Shown: positions 27,133 through 36,277 of the stretch, piece after piece
Layout of the letters: each line of letters opens with the position of its first letter
Position numbering within the stretch: position 1 is the first letter of the stretch
Source of the DNA: JBGVSA01 sp041807905
GTDB lineage: Bacteria; Pseudomonadota; Gammaproteobacteria; Burkholderiales; Rhodocyclaceae
Length of the DNA stretch: 64,000 nucleotides
Reading direction: 5' to 3'
Assembly: GCF_041807905.1 (NCBI RefSeq)
Contig: NZ_JBGVSA010000008.1
Span: 102,471 to 166,470 of the forward strand
The notes under the pieces: model-generated
Told to the model about the DNA's origin: nothing
The model's database searches: none
What the model saw: the letters and a program-made list of their open reading frames with translations, nothing else
Translations under genes and position numbers: made by a program

Positions 27133-28194
27133 ATGGAGGCATTGGCAGATCACAAGGCAGGCCGTGAAAGACCGCGTCAATCCGACATTGCCAAGCGGGC
27201 AGGGGTCTCGCCGAGCACCGTCTCGAAGGTCATCAACGGTGGACCCGGAATCAGCGTGGAACTGCGCGAGCGCGTCATGCTGGCGGCGCAGGAAATTGGT
27301 TTCCACATCGAAGAACCCCGTCCAGCAGTCGTGGAGCGGGGCGCGTATCGCATCAAACTGATCACGAACTATCAGTTTCTGACCTACGACGGAAATTATT
27401 TCCATGCTGAGGTGATCCAGAGTGTTCTGGCCGAATGCGAGCGTGCCGGGATCGAAATCGATACGGTCCTGCTCGACCGCGATCACCAGAACGACATGGA
27501 AAAATTCTGGGATCAGATTCGCAGCGGTGCGGCCGAAGGCGCCATCCTCGTCGGTGTCGACATGCCGTCGATGCTGGAAGTAGTGCGCGCCCTGGACGTG
27601 CCGGTGGTGATGGTCAACGGCAACGATCCCAACTGTCAGTTCGACTGCGTGATGCCGGCTTTCCGCGACGGTAGCCGCATTGCCACGCGTTATCTGATCG
27701 AGCAGGGGCACCGCGACATCGTGCACGTCACGCACCTGTACCGGCCGCTGATCCGGCGCCGGCTGGATGGTTTCCGCGAAGCGCTGGAAGAGGCGGGCCT
27801 GCCGTTCTCTTTCGAGCGCAATGTCATCGACATCAGCAGCGGACATTTTTCGGCCGAAAAAGCCGCCTCGGTCATCGCCGAGCGCATCGCCAGCGGCACG
27901 CTCAACGCCACGGCGTTGTTCTGTGTTTCCGACTACACGGCATTTGGCGTGGTGCAGGGCATCCTGCGTTCGGGCAAGACCGTGCCCGGCGACTACTCGG
28001 TGGCCAGTTTCGACGACCTGCCGCTGGCCCAGTTGTGCCGGCCTGCGCTGACCTCGGTCGGTGTCGATCGCCGCGCGCTCGGCCGCATCGCCGTCGAACG
28101 ATTGTTGTCGCGCCTCGAATCCCTCGAAGGTCCGACGCTGCGTATTGAAGTTGGCGCCCGACTGACCGTGCGCGACAGCACGCGCGCAGTCTGA
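27133..28194 (+). CDS. LacI-family transcriptional regulator of alginate genes
   Basis: This is a 353-residue regulator. The N-terminal helix-turn-helix and hinge (QSDIAKRAGVSPSTVSKVINGGPGISVELRERV) are those of LacI/GalR proteins. They are followed by a periplasmic-binding-protein-like sensor domain with the conserved ends AFGVVQGILRSGKTVPGDYSVASFDD and LTSVGVDRRALGRIAVERLL. It is divergent from the alginate importer and upstream of the secreted lyase, so it most likely senses an alginate-derived sugar and represses both units. I recall a LacI/CcpA-like gene in the strain A1 cluster as well. The ligand is inferred, not shown. Confidence 0.88.
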   Translation: MEALADHKAGRERPRQSDIAKRAGVSPSTVSKVINGGPGISVELRERVMLAAQEIGFHIEEPRPAVVERGAYRIKLITNYQFLTYDGNYFHAEVIQSVLAECERAGIEIDTVLLDRDHQNDMEKFWDQIRSGAAEGAILVGVDMPSMLEVVRALDVPVVMVNGNDPNCQFDCVMPAFRDGSRIATRYLIEQGHRDIVHVTHLYRPLIRRRLDGFREALEEAGLPFSFERNVIDISSGHFSAEKAASVIAERIASGTLNATALFCVSDYTAFGVVQGILRSGKTVPGDYSVASFDDLPLAQLCRPALTSVGVDRRALGRIAVERLLSRLESLEGPTLRIEVGARLTVRDSTRAV

Positions 28195-28233
28195 CGTGCT
28201 GCCCCTTTCCAGCCTCGAATGCACCACCCGCCT

Positions 28234-28250
28234 GCATGCCGCAGGCATGC
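28234..28250. repeat. Inverted repeat between regulator and lyase genes
   Basis: GCATGCC at 28234-28240 and GGCATGC at 28244-28250 form perfect 7-bp arms with a 3-nt loop. It lies about 50 bp upstream of the lyase start and has no T tract; it may be an attenuator or operator. Confidence 0.5.
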
Positions 28251-28301
28251 TTCGTAACGACGCGCGTGGGGGCTGCGCGCGAAAAATCTGGAGACAGTTC
28301 G

Positions 28302-30161
28302 ATGTTTGACATCCCGTTCCCGGGCCATGGCCGTCGTCTGGCCGTCGCCGCGCTCGCCTTTGCCGGTTGCGCCTTCGCCGGCAGCCTGCAGGCGCATCCC
28401 TTCGATCAGGCCGTCGTAAAGGACCCCACGGCTTCGTATGTCGATGTCAAGGCGCGCCGCGCCTTCCTGCAGAGCGGGCAGCTCGACGATCGCCTCAAGG
28501 CCGCGCTGCCCAAGGAATACGACTGCACGACCGAGAAAACGCCTGACCCGCAGCAGGGCGAGATGGTCATTCCGCGTCGCTATCTTTCCGGCAACCACGG
28601 CCCGGTGAACCCGGACTACGAACCGGTGGTGACGCTCTATCGCGATTTCGAAAAAATTTCCGCCACGCTTGGAAACCTCTACGTGGCGACAGGCAAGCCG
28701 GTGTATGCCACTTGCTTGCTGAACATGCTCGACAAGTGGGCCAAGGCCGACGCGTTGCTCAATTACGACCCGAAGTCGCAGTCGTGGTACCAGGTCGAAT
28801 GGTCGGCGGCCACGGCGGCCTTCGCGCTGTCGACGATGATGGCTGAGCCGAATGTCGACGCCGCGCAGCGCGAGCGCGTGGTGAAGTGGCTCAACCGCGT
28901 GGCACGCCATCAGACGAGCTTTCCGGGGGGCGACACAAGCTGCTGCAACAACCATTCGTACTGGCGCGGACAGGAAGCGACCATCATCGGTGTCATCAGC
29001 AAGGACGATGAACTCTTCCGTTGGGGTCTGGGCCGCTACGTGCAGGCCATGGGACTAATCAACGAAGACGGCAGCTTCGTGCACGAGATGACGCGCCACG
29101 AACAGTCGCTGCACTACCAGAACTACGCCATGCTGCCCCTGACGATGATTGCCGAAACGGCAGCACGCCAGGGAATCGACCTGTATGCCTACAAGGAAAA
29201 CGGCCGGGACATCCACACGGCGCGCAAGTTTGTCTTTGCCGCGGTGAAGAACCCGGACCTGATCAAGAAATACGCCTCCGAGCAGCAGGATGTGCGCGCC
29301 TTCAAGCCGGGCCGCGGCGACCTGAACTGGATCGAATACCAGCGCGCCCGCTTTGGCTTCGCCGATGAACTGGGCTTCATGACGGTGCCGGTTTTCGATC
29401 CGCGCACCGGTGGTTCGGGCACTTTGCTGGCCTACAAGCCGCAAGGCGCGGCGGCACAGGCACCGGCCACCCCGGCGGCTGCGGCGCATTCTTCGATCGA
29501 CCTGTCGAAGTGGAAACTGCAGATTCCGGTCGACCCGATCGACGTGGCCACCCGCGATCTGCTCAAGGGCTATCAGGACAAGTACTTCTACGTCGACAAG
29601 GATGGCTCGCTCGCATTCTGGTGTCCGGCCAGCGGGTTCAAGACCACGGCCAACACCAAGTACCCGCGCAGCGAACTGCGTGAAATGCTCGATCCGGACA
29701 ACCATGCGGTGAACTGGGGCTGGCAGGGCACGCACGAGATGAACCTGCGCGGCGCGGTGATGCACGTGTCGCCCAGCGGCAAGACCATCGTCATGCAGAT
29801 CCACGCTGTCATGCCGGACGGCTCGAACGCGCCGCCGCTGGTGAAAGGGCAGTTCTACAAGAACACGCTGGACTTCCTCGTGAAGAACGAAGCCGCGGGC
29901 GGCAAGGACACGCACTACGTGTTCGAGGGCATCGAGCTGGGCAAGCCGTATGACGCACAGATCAAGGTCGTCGACGGCGTGCTGTCGATGACCGTCAACG
30001 GCAAGACCAAGACTGTCGACTTCGTCAGCAAGGACGCTGGCTGGAGGGATCTGAAGTTCTATTTCAAGGCGGGCAACTACCTTCAGGACCGCCAGCCTGA
30101 TGGGTCGGACGCCAGCGCGCTGGTCAAGCTGTACAAGCTCGATGTGAAGCACTCGGGCTGA
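28302..30161 (+). CDS. aly: Secreted bifunctional alginate lyase, PL5-PL7 fusion (A1-I/Aly-like)
   Basis: The 619-residue precursor has a signal peptide cleaved after SLQA to expose HPFDQAVV, the mature start of A1-III lyase. Residues about 27-385 are a PL5 domain with the catalytic set Asn-His (CCNNHSYWRG), Arg (EMTRHEQ) and Tyr seven residues later (SLHYQNYA). An Ala/Pro linker (QGAAAQAPATPAAAA) leads to a PL7 domain with the three signature motifs YPRSELRE, MQIHAV and YFKAGNYLQ. In Sphingomonas sp. A1 the homologous A1-I is split into A1-III (PL5) and A1-II (PL7). PL5 prefers polymannuronate; A1-II type PL7 prefers polyguluronate. Together they would cut both block types. The ATG at 28302 follows CTGGAGA. 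Confidence 0.95.
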   Translation: MFDIPFPGHGRRLAVAALAFAGCAFAGSLQAHPFDQAVVKDPTASYVDVKARRAFLQSGQLDDRLKAALPKEYDCTTEKTPDPQQGEMVIPRRYLSGNHGPVNPDYEPVVTLYRDFEKISATLGNLYVATGKPVYATCLLNMLDKWAKADALLNYDPKSQSWYQVEWSAATAAFALSTMMAEPNVDAAQRERVVKWLNRVARHQTSFPGGDTSCCNNHSYWRGQEATIIGVISKDDELFRWGLGRYVQAMGLINEDGSFVHEMTRHEQSLHYQNYAMLPLTMIAETAARQGIDLYAYKENGRDIHTARKFVFAAVKNPDLIKKYASEQQDVRAFKPGRGDLNWIEYQRARFGFADELGFMTVPVFDPRTGGSGTLLAYKPQGAAAQAPATPAAAAHSSIDLSKWKLQIPVDPIDVATRDLLKGYQDKYFYVDKDGSLAFWCPASGFKTTANTKYPRSELREMLDPDNHAVNWGWQGTHEMNLRGAVMHVSPSGKTIVMQIHAVMPDGSNAPPLVKGQFYKNTLDFLVKNEAAGGKDTHYVFEGIELGKPYDAQIKVVDGVLSMTVNGKTKTVDFVSKDAGWRDLKFYFKAGNYLQDRQPDGSDASALVKLYKLDVKHSG

Positions 30162-30168
30162 TGAAGAC

Positions 30169-30195
30169 CGGGGCTCGCTGCGGCGGGCCCTTTTT
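30169..30195 (+). terminator. Rho-independent terminator after the PL5-PL7 lyase
   Basis: A GC-rich imperfect hairpin (GGGGCTCGC pairing with GCGGGCCC) is followed by TTTTT at 30191-30195, just past the lyase stop codon. Confidence 0.7.
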
Positions 30196-30308
30196 GCATG
30201 GCGATCCGCCACATCGCGAACGGGCGCGCGTCGATCCGCCAGGCCGGTTTCGCAAACGTAGTATTCTTGCGGGTTTTCCCGTATCACCTCGCTGTCGAAG
30301 TCGTACCC

Positions 30309-31475
30309 ATGCGCCGTCTGCCGCCCATCTTCGCGCTCCTCGCCATGTCGCTCATGGCCCACATCACCATGTCGGGCGGTCGCGTATCGGCGTCGCTGTT
30401 CGCATTGCAGCACAACGACTCGAACCTCATGGCGGGCCTGGCCTACGGCATGTACAGCCTGTTGCCTGCGCTGGCCTCCATCCACATGGGCCGCTGGGTC
30501 GACCGGGCGGGGCCGCAGCGCGTCATGAACACCAGTCTGGTCGTCATGATGTGCGGTCTGGCGCTGCCAGCGATGTGGCCGAATCTGCCGACCGTGCTGG
30601 TGTCGGCCGCGCTGGGCGGGTTTGGATTCTCAAGCTACATCCTCGCGGCCAACGTGGCGGTGTCCTTCATGCCCGTGCAGCACAGCTCCGAACGAGTGGG
30701 CATGCTGGCGTGGCTGCAGATCGGCACGTCCATTTCCGCCGTGTTCGGCCCCAGTATTGCCGGCACGCTCATCGACCACGCGGGCTATCGCGTCGTGTTT
30801 GCCTTCATGGCGGTCGCGGTTGGCGTGAGTTTCGTGCTGTCCCGGCGCATCCAATTGCCCGAGGGCGGCTCGCGGCCCAAGAAGCACGCCAGCGTGGCGG
30901 CCGTCTTCGGCGAAGTCGCCCGCACACCGGCATTGCTGCGCATCTACCTCATCGCGCTGGCCCTGTCGCTGGCCTGGGACGGATTCAGCTTCATGGCGCC
31001 CGTGCTCGGTCACGAGCGCGGCTATACCGCATCGCAGGTTGGTATCGTGCTGTCGACCTTCGCCTGCGGTACGCTGCTCATCCGCATGGCGCTGCCGTGG
31101 TTGTCGCGCCGCCTGCCCGAATGGCGCATGCTGTCGGTCGCCTGCGCCGTCACGGCCACGGTCTTTCTCTTGCTCCCCATCGCGCACAGTGTTTTCCTGC
31201 ATGCTGCACTGGGTTTCCTGTACGGCCTCTCGGCCGGCGTCGGCCAACCGAACATCCTCAACCTCATCTATCACAGCATGCCGCCGGAAAAGGCCGGGCA
31301 GGGCGTTGGCCTGCGCTCGATGATCGCGGGCATCTCCGGCCTCGGCGGCCCCTGGCTGTTCGGCATCATCGCCGGCCTGCTCAGCGCTGCACCGGTCTTT
31401 CTGCTGATCGGATGCGTGATGGGGTCAGCCAGTTGGCAGGCACATCGCGCCGCGGCCAGCGTGGCGAAAGACTAG
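30309..31475 (+). CDS. Major facilitator superfamily transporter
   Basis: This 388-residue protein has about twelve transmembrane helices and the motif-A-like loop GRWVDRAGPQRV between helices 2 and 3. It resembles DHA1-type drug or metabolite exporters, but the substrate cannot be told. I start at the ATG at 30309; the frame is open to 30198, but that part overlaps the terminator region and is not hydrophobic. It follows the alginate lyase but is separated by a terminator, so a link to alginate is not implied. Confidence 0.85.
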   Translation: MRRLPPIFALLAMSLMAHITMSGGRVSASLFALQHNDSNLMAGLAYGMYSLLPALASIHMGRWVDRAGPQRVMNTSLVVMMCGLALPAMWPNLPTVLVSAALGGFGFSSYILAANVAVSFMPVQHSSERVGMLAWLQIGTSISAVFGPSIAGTLIDHAGYRVVFAFMAVAVGVSFVLSRRIQLPEGGSRPKKHASVAAVFGEVARTPALLRIYLIALALSLAWDGFSFMAPVLGHERGYTASQVGIVLSTFACGTLLIRMALPWLSRRLPEWRMLSVACAVTATVFLLLPIAHSVFLHAALGFLYGLSAGVGQPNILNLIYHSMPPEKAGQGVGLRSMIAGISGLGGPWLFGIIAGLLSAAPVFLLIGCVMGSASWQAHRAAASVAKD

Positions 31476-32020
31476 CGCCACGATCGGCGCGAAGCCGGCG
31501 GCGCACCTGGCAGCGCCCGCTTGCGCAGGTCAGGCCCGGATGTGCCTGACCCCGGAACTGCTTTGGATGACCTTTCCGCGGACACTGGCGGGAGATCTGT
31601 CGTCGTGCCGCATGCGCGTCCACGGGCCCGTGGAACCGACCCAATCCCGAAACGCACGCCAATACCAGATGGGTTTCCCCAACACTGCAAAACGCCGATT
31701 GAATGAGCGAATGCAGTGGATTGTCATGTGCAATCTGATATATCCGATAGCTGCATCTATGTTTATGTAGGACATCCACTTCGCGAGTCCTCCCGAGCCA
31801 GGGGCTGCGTCGGGTGCGTCGGCGATGGTTGTGTTCTCCGTGCCGGCCCGCCACAAGGCGGCAGTCTCCTTGTCACAAAAGGCTTGAAGGTAAGCATTCG
31901 TGCCCCGCGGGATGCTGGACCGCGCTGTCGTCAGACATGCGCGCAGTCCATACGAGTTGTTGGAGGACTTGCTGTTCAGGAGCCTCTTTTCTTTACGCTA
32001 CCGAGATAGGAAGCCAGCAA
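31476..32020. other. Gene-free region upstream of katG
   Basis: These 545 bp hold no supported gene. An inverted repeat (GGTCAGGC at 31528-31535, GCCTGACC at 31544-31551) lies past the MFS gene and may help terminate it, though no T tract follows. An AT-rich patch around 31730-31775 contains ATAG-N6-CTAT (31747-31760), which resembles an OxyR half-site but with a spacer one base too short. The katG promoter is probably in the second half. Confidence 0.5.
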
Positions 32021-34273
32021 ATGAGCGAAAAGACCGAAGCCAAGTGCCCGTTCAGCCACGCCGCGATCACCGGCACCACGAATCGCGACTGGTGGCCCAA
32101 CCAGTTGCGGCTGGACCTTCTGCATCAACACTCATCCAAGTCCGATCCGATGGGCGAGGATTTCGACTACGCCAAGGAGTTCAACAGCCTGGACCTGGCA
32201 GAGGTCAAGAAGGACCTGGCTGCCGTCATGACCAATTCGCAGGACTGGTGGCCGGCCGACTTCGGCCACTACGGGGGCCTTTTCGTGCGCATGGCCTGGC
32301 ACGCCGCCGGGACCTATCGTATTGGCGATGGCCGGGGCGGCGCAGGGCGGGGCCAGCAGCGGTTCGCTCCGCTCAATAGCTGGCCGGACAACGTCAGCCT
32401 GGACAAAGCCCGCCGTCTCATCTGGCCGGTCAAGCAAAAATACGGTCGCAAAATCTCCTGGGCCGACCTGATCGTGCTGACCGGCAACGTCGCGCTCGAA
32501 ACCATGGGCTTCAAGACCTTTGGCTTCGGCGGTGGCCGCAAGGACACCTGGGAGCCGGACCAGGACGTCTACTGGGGGCGCGAAACAACCTGGCTCGGTG
32601 GCGACGTGCGCTATGCCCACGGCTCCGAAGGCGTCGAAAAGCTCGGCGGCGTACTGGTGACCGATGACGACGCGGATGGCGACGTTCATGGCCGCAATCT
32701 CGAGAACCCGCTGGCGGCCGTCCAGATGGGTCTCATCTACGTCAACCCGGAAGGCCCGGACGGCAACCCGGACCCGGTCAAGGCTGCCAAGGACATCCGC
32801 GACACCTTCGGCCGCATGGCGATGAACGACGAAGAAACCGTCGCCCTCATCGCGGGGGGACACAGCTTCGGCAAGACACACGGTGCGGCGCCGGCGAGCA
32901 ACGTCGGGCCGGAGCCTGAAGCCGCCGACATTGAGTTGCAGGGCTTCGGCTGGCAGAACACGTACGGCACCGGCAAAGGCGCTGACACCATTACCAGCGG
33001 ACTGGAAGTCACCTGGACCCGCACACCGACCAAGTTCAGCAATGATTTCTTCTGGCACCTGTTCGGCTATGAATGGGAACTCACCAAGAGTCCGGCCGGT
33101 GCTCATCAATGGGTGGCCAAGGGAGCAGAGGCGACCATCCCCCATGCGCACGATTCGTCCAAGAAGATTGTGCCGACCATGCTGACGACGGACCTGTCGC
33201 TGCGCTTCGATCCGGCCTACGAAAAGATTTCGCGTCGCTTCATGGCCCATCCGGAAGAGTTCGCGGACGCCTTTGCGCGTGCGTGGTTCAAGCTCACGCA
33301 CCGCGACATGGGGCCAAAGGCCCGCTACCTGGGGCCGGAAGTCCCGGCTGAAGACCTGATCTGGCAAGACCCCGTGCCCAAGGTCGATCATCCGCTCGTG
33401 GATGCGCAAGATGTCGCCGCGCTCAAGAGCAAGATCGCGTCTTCGGGCCTGAGCGTGTCGCAACTCGTGTCCACGGCCTGGGCGTCGGCTTCGACCTTCC
33501 GTGGATCGGATATGCGCGGTGGCGCCAACGGCGCACGCATTCGTCTCGCACCGCAAAAGGAATGGGCCGTCAACGAACCCGACCAGCTCGCCAAGGTGCT
33601 CAAGACACTGGAAGGCATCCAGATCGAGTTCAATGGCTCGCAGTCCGGCGGCAAGAAGGTGTCGCTCGCCGACCTGATCGTGCTGGCCGGCGGCGTGGGG
33701 ATCGAGCAGGCCGCCAAGGCAGCCGGCCACACCGTTACCGTGCCGTTCGTGCCGGGCCGGACCGATGCCTCGCAAGAGCAGACCGACGTGCAGTCGTTCG
33801 CCGTCCTCGAACCGGTTGCCGACGGCTTCCGCAACTACCAGAAGAAGCGTTTCGCCGTACCGCCCGAAACACTGCTCATCGACAAGGCGCATCTGCTGCG
33901 GCTGACCGCACCCGAAATGACCGTGCTCATCGGCGGCATGCGTGTGCTGGGCGCCAACGTCGGGCAATCCAAGCAAGGGGTGTTTACCGACCGGCCGGGC
34001 ACGCTGACCAACGACTTCTTCGTCAACCTGCTCGACATGGGCACGGAGTGGAAGGCCACATCGGACGCGAAGGACGCGTTCGAAGGGCGCGACCGCAAGA
34101 CAGGTGCGGTCAAGTGGACGGCCTCGCGCGTCGACCTGGTCTTTGGCTCGAACTCCCAGCTCCGGGCCCTGGCCGAGGTGTATGGCAGCTCCGACGGCGA
34201 AGACAAGTTCATCCATGACTTTGTCGCCGGCTGGACCAAGGTCATGAACCTCGACCGTTTCGACATCGCCTGA
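32021..34273 (+). CDS. katG: Catalase-peroxidase KatG
   Basis: This is a haem enzyme that removes hydrogen peroxide by catalase and peroxidase reactions. It is 750 residues long, close to the usual 720-750. The distal site RMAWHAAGTYR gives R90, W93 and H94. The Tyr (MGLIYVNPEG) and Met (GRMAMNDEE) of the Met-Tyr-Trp adduct are present, as is the proximal His in GGHSFGKTHG. The C-terminal duplicated domain is complete. I start at the ATG at 32021 (MSEKTEAKCPFSH); the frame extends to 31814 without similarity. It stands alone, without an adjacent oxyR, and is followed by a strong terminator. Confidence 0.97.
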   Translation: MSEKTEAKCPFSHAAITGTTNRDWWPNQLRLDLLHQHSSKSDPMGEDFDYAKEFNSLDLAEVKKDLAAVMTNSQDWWPADFGHYGGLFVRMAWHAAGTYRIGDGRGGAGRGQQRFAPLNSWPDNVSLDKARRLIWPVKQKYGRKISWADLIVLTGNVALETMGFKTFGFGGGRKDTWEPDQDVYWGRETTWLGGDVRYAHGSEGVEKLGGVLVTDDDADGDVHGRNLENPLAAVQMGLIYVNPEGPDGNPDPVKAAKDIRDTFGRMAMNDEETVALIAGGHSFGKTHGAAPASNVGPEPEAADIELQGFGWQNTYGTGKGADTITSGLEVTWTRTPTKFSNDFFWHLFGYEWELTKSPAGAHQWVAKGAEATIPHAHDSSKKIVPTMLTTDLSLRFDPAYEKISRRFMAHPEEFADAFARAWFKLTHRDMGPKARYLGPEVPAEDLIWQDPVPKVDHPLVDAQDVAALKSKIASSGLSVSQLVSTAWASASTFRGSDMRGGANGARIRLAPQKEWAVNEPDQLAKVLKTLEGIQIEFNGSQSGGKKVSLADLIVLAGGVGIEQAAKAAGHTVTVPFVPGRTDASQEQTDVQSFAVLEPVADGFRNYQKKRFAVPPETLLIDKAHLLRLTAPEMTVLIGGMRVLGANVGQSKQGVFTDRPGTLTNDFFVNLLDMGTEWKATSDAKDAFEGRDRKTGAVKWTASRVDLVFGSNSQLRALAEVYGSSDGEDKFIHDFVAGWTKVMNLDRFDIA

Positions 34274-34575
34274 TCTCTTCGTAGCATCGCCGCCTGCCTC
34301 GTCAGCGAGGCGGGCGGTTTATCTTCTCGCCGGGCGGTGGGCAATCCAACAGCTCGACCCCGGCATTCCGCACGCATTCCGGATCGTCGCCAATCGCCTT
34401 TGCCCATTCGTCATGTCGGCGATCGGTGTGCCCCGACGCGTCCGACAAACCTGGCCACTTGAAGAGGGCGCCCGGTCCCGGTGAGCAACCGTGGTGGGGC
34501 GAGGACGACACGCAGCCGCGCAAGATTCTCGCTCGCCTGCTTTTCACGCCCGAGGAAACACAGCGTGGGGCGGGG
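34274..34575. other. Gene-poor region between katG and argO
   Basis: These 302 bp contain the katG terminator at the left. A minus-strand 81-residue open frame (34302-34547) overlaps that terminator, has no recognisable domain or ribosome site, and is not called. Otherwise nothing is seen. Confidence 0.5.
34290..34325 (+). terminator. Rho-independent terminator of katG
   Basis: CCGCCTGCCTCG at 34290-34301 and CGAGGCGGGCGG at 34306-34317 pair over 12 positions with one wobble around a TCAG loop and are followed by TTTATCTT. It sits 17 bp past the katG stop. Confidence 0.88.
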
Positions 34576-35193
34576 TCAGGCCAATATCCGTCTGACCAGC
34601 GTCCCCGCCAGCACCCACATCGTCAGTCCGATGAGCGCGTCGAGCACGCGCCACGCATTGGGTCGGGCGAACAGGGGGGCGAGCCAGCGGGCGCCGAAAC
34701 CGAGCATGGTGAACCAGCAGATGCTTGCCGTGGTGGCGCCGAATACGAACCACGCACGCAATGGGGCAGGGTGCTGAGCGCCGATGCTGCCGACAAGCAA
34801 CACGGTGTCGAGGTACACATGCGGATTGAGTAGCGTGAAGGCGGCGGCCTGGGCGAGCGCTGCGCCGCGACTCAGGCCAGCGCCCGATTGTGCTGCGTGC
34901 AGCCCGTGCGACTGGCGCGCGCGGCAAAGCGCCTGCCACCCGTACCATGCCAGGAAACCCGCGCCGAACAATGCCAGGCCGCGTGCCACGTGCGGTCGAT
35001 CGCCCAGCGCCTGTGCCATGCCCATCACACCGGCCGAGATCAGCACCACGTCGGCCATCGCGCAGAACAGTACGACGCTGCCGACGTGCTCACGCCGCAG
35101 CCCCTGGCGCAGTACGAAAGCATTCTGAGCGCCGATCGCCACGATGAGCCCGAAGCCCAACGCCAACCCCTGAACGAACACCGACAAGAACAT
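34576..35193 (-). CDS. argO: Arginine/lysine exporter ArgO (LysE family)
   Basis: This 205-residue inner-membrane protein has six hydrophobic segments and the LysE-family N-terminus MFLSVFVQGLALGFGLIVAIGAQNAFVLRQGL. The motif NPHVYLDTVLLVGSIGAQ is also typical of ArgO/LysE. It would export basic amino acids when they accumulate. I start at the ATG at 35193, which gives the canonical N-terminus; the frame runs to 35253. It is divergent from an argP-type LysR regulator, the arrangement expected for an ArgP-activated exporter. Confidence 0.92.
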   Translation of the reverse strand: MFLSVFVQGLALGFGLIVAIGAQNAFVLRQGLRREHVGSVVLFCAMADVVLISAGVMGMAQALGDRPHVARGLALFGAGFLAWYGWQALCRARQSHGLHAAQSGAGLSRGAALAQAAAFTLLNPHVYLDTVLLVGSIGAQHPAPLRAWFVFGATTASICWFTMLGFGARWLAPLFARPNAWRVLDALIGLTMWVLAGTLVRRILA

Positions 35194-35291
35194 GGACACA
35201 CCGGAAAAGGCTCGCAAGACGCTCACATTGCCCGTACGCCTGAATGAAGACAAACTATCATTTCTAAGTTCGCATTAAAAAAACTAAAGAC

Positions 35292-36188
35292 GTGCTCGAT
35301 TACTCATCGCTTGCAGCATTGGCCACCGTCATCCGTGAAGGCAGCTTCGACCGCGCAGCGCGCGCGCTCAATGTCACGCCATCGGCCGTCTCGCAGCGTA
35401 TCCGGTTGTTGGAGGAACGCGTCGGCTGCGCGTTGGTGATACGCGGCCAGCCGTGCCGCGCCACCGACATGGGCGGGCGCCTGTGTCAGCACGTCGACCG
35501 CGTGCGCCTGCTCGAACAAGAGTTGCAGGAAGCCATGCCCGCGCTAGCGCCCGAAGGCTCGGTTCGCGTCGCCTTGCCGGTGGCGGTGAACGCTGACAGT
35601 CTGGCGACCTGGTTCGCCCCGGTGCTTGCCGAGTTCGGGGCCCAGGCGCCTGTGCTGATGGACATCGCCGTCGATGACCAGGACCACACCGCTGGATGGC
35701 TGCGCAGCGGCAGGGTGCTGGCCGCCGTGACCAGCGCGGCGCGTCCGCCAGTCGGCTGCAACAGTCGTCCGCTCGGGGCCATGCGCTACCGTGCCGTGGC
35801 GAGCCCGGCATTCATGACGCGATACTTTGCGCAGGGTGTGGGCGCCGGTACGCTCGCGCGCACGCCCAGCCTCATTTTCAATACCAAGGACGAACTCCAG
35901 TCGCGCTGGGCGCATCGCCTGTGCCACCGGCATGTCGAGCTGCCGCGGCACACGCTGCCGTCGCCGTTCGCTTTCGTCACGGCCACTGTTGCGGGCATGG
36001 GCTGGGGACTGTGCCCCGAATCGATGATCGCGCCGCAGTTGGCGGACGGTTCGCTCGTCGAGATGGTGCCGGATACGCCGCTGGACGTGCCGCTGCATTG
36101 GCAGTACGCGCGATCCGCGTCGTCATTGCTCGAAGATTTCAGCCGGCAGGTGCTGGCTGCGTCGCATACCGCGCTCATGTCGTCGTAG
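35292..36188 (+). CDS. argP: LysR-family regulator ArgP (IciA)
   Basis: This 298-residue LysR-type regulator has the N-terminal helix-turn-helix SSLAALATVIREGSFDRAARALNVTPSAVSQRIRLLEERVGCALV, followed by the co-inducer domain. Sequence style and context (divergent argO) identify it as ArgP, which activates lysine/arginine export genes in response to basic amino acids. Translation begins at a GTG with a weak AAAGA ribosome site. The 98-bp intergenic region with argO is AT-rich and should hold the ArgP operator. No overlapping genes are seen. Confidence 0.9.
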   Translation: MLDYSSLAALATVIREGSFDRAARALNVTPSAVSQRIRLLEERVGCALVIRGQPCRATDMGGRLCQHVDRVRLLEQELQEAMPALAPEGSVRVALPVAVNADSLATWFAPVLAEFGAQAPVLMDIAVDDQDHTAGWLRSGRVLAAVTSAARPPVGCNSRPLGAMRYRAVASPAFMTRYFAQGVGAGTLARTPSLIFNTKDELQSRWAHRLCHRHVELPRHTLPSPFAFVTATVAGMGWGLCPESMIAPQLADGSLVEMVPDTPLDVPLHWQYARSASSLLEDFSRQVLAASHTALMSS

Positions 36189-36277
36189 AGGCCGAATGAG
36201 CTTCGGCGCCCTCGCCACATGACGGTCATCGATCCGCTCGACTTGTCAGCTGTTGCCCGGCACGGGATATTCGCTTC

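Noticed and set aside
30161..31549. 462-residue frame overlapping the MFS gene
   Set aside because: It is an Arg/His-rich alternative frame. The MFS frame has transmembrane helices and a proper start.
31747..31760. OxyR-like site ATAG-N6-CTAT upstream of katG
   Set aside because: OxyR half-sites use a 7-bp spacer and two tandem elements. Only one element with a 6-bp spacer is present, and it is about 260 bp from the gene.
34302..34547. Minus-strand 81-residue open frame between katG and argO
   Set aside because: It overlaps the katG terminator, has no ribosome site and no recognisable domain.
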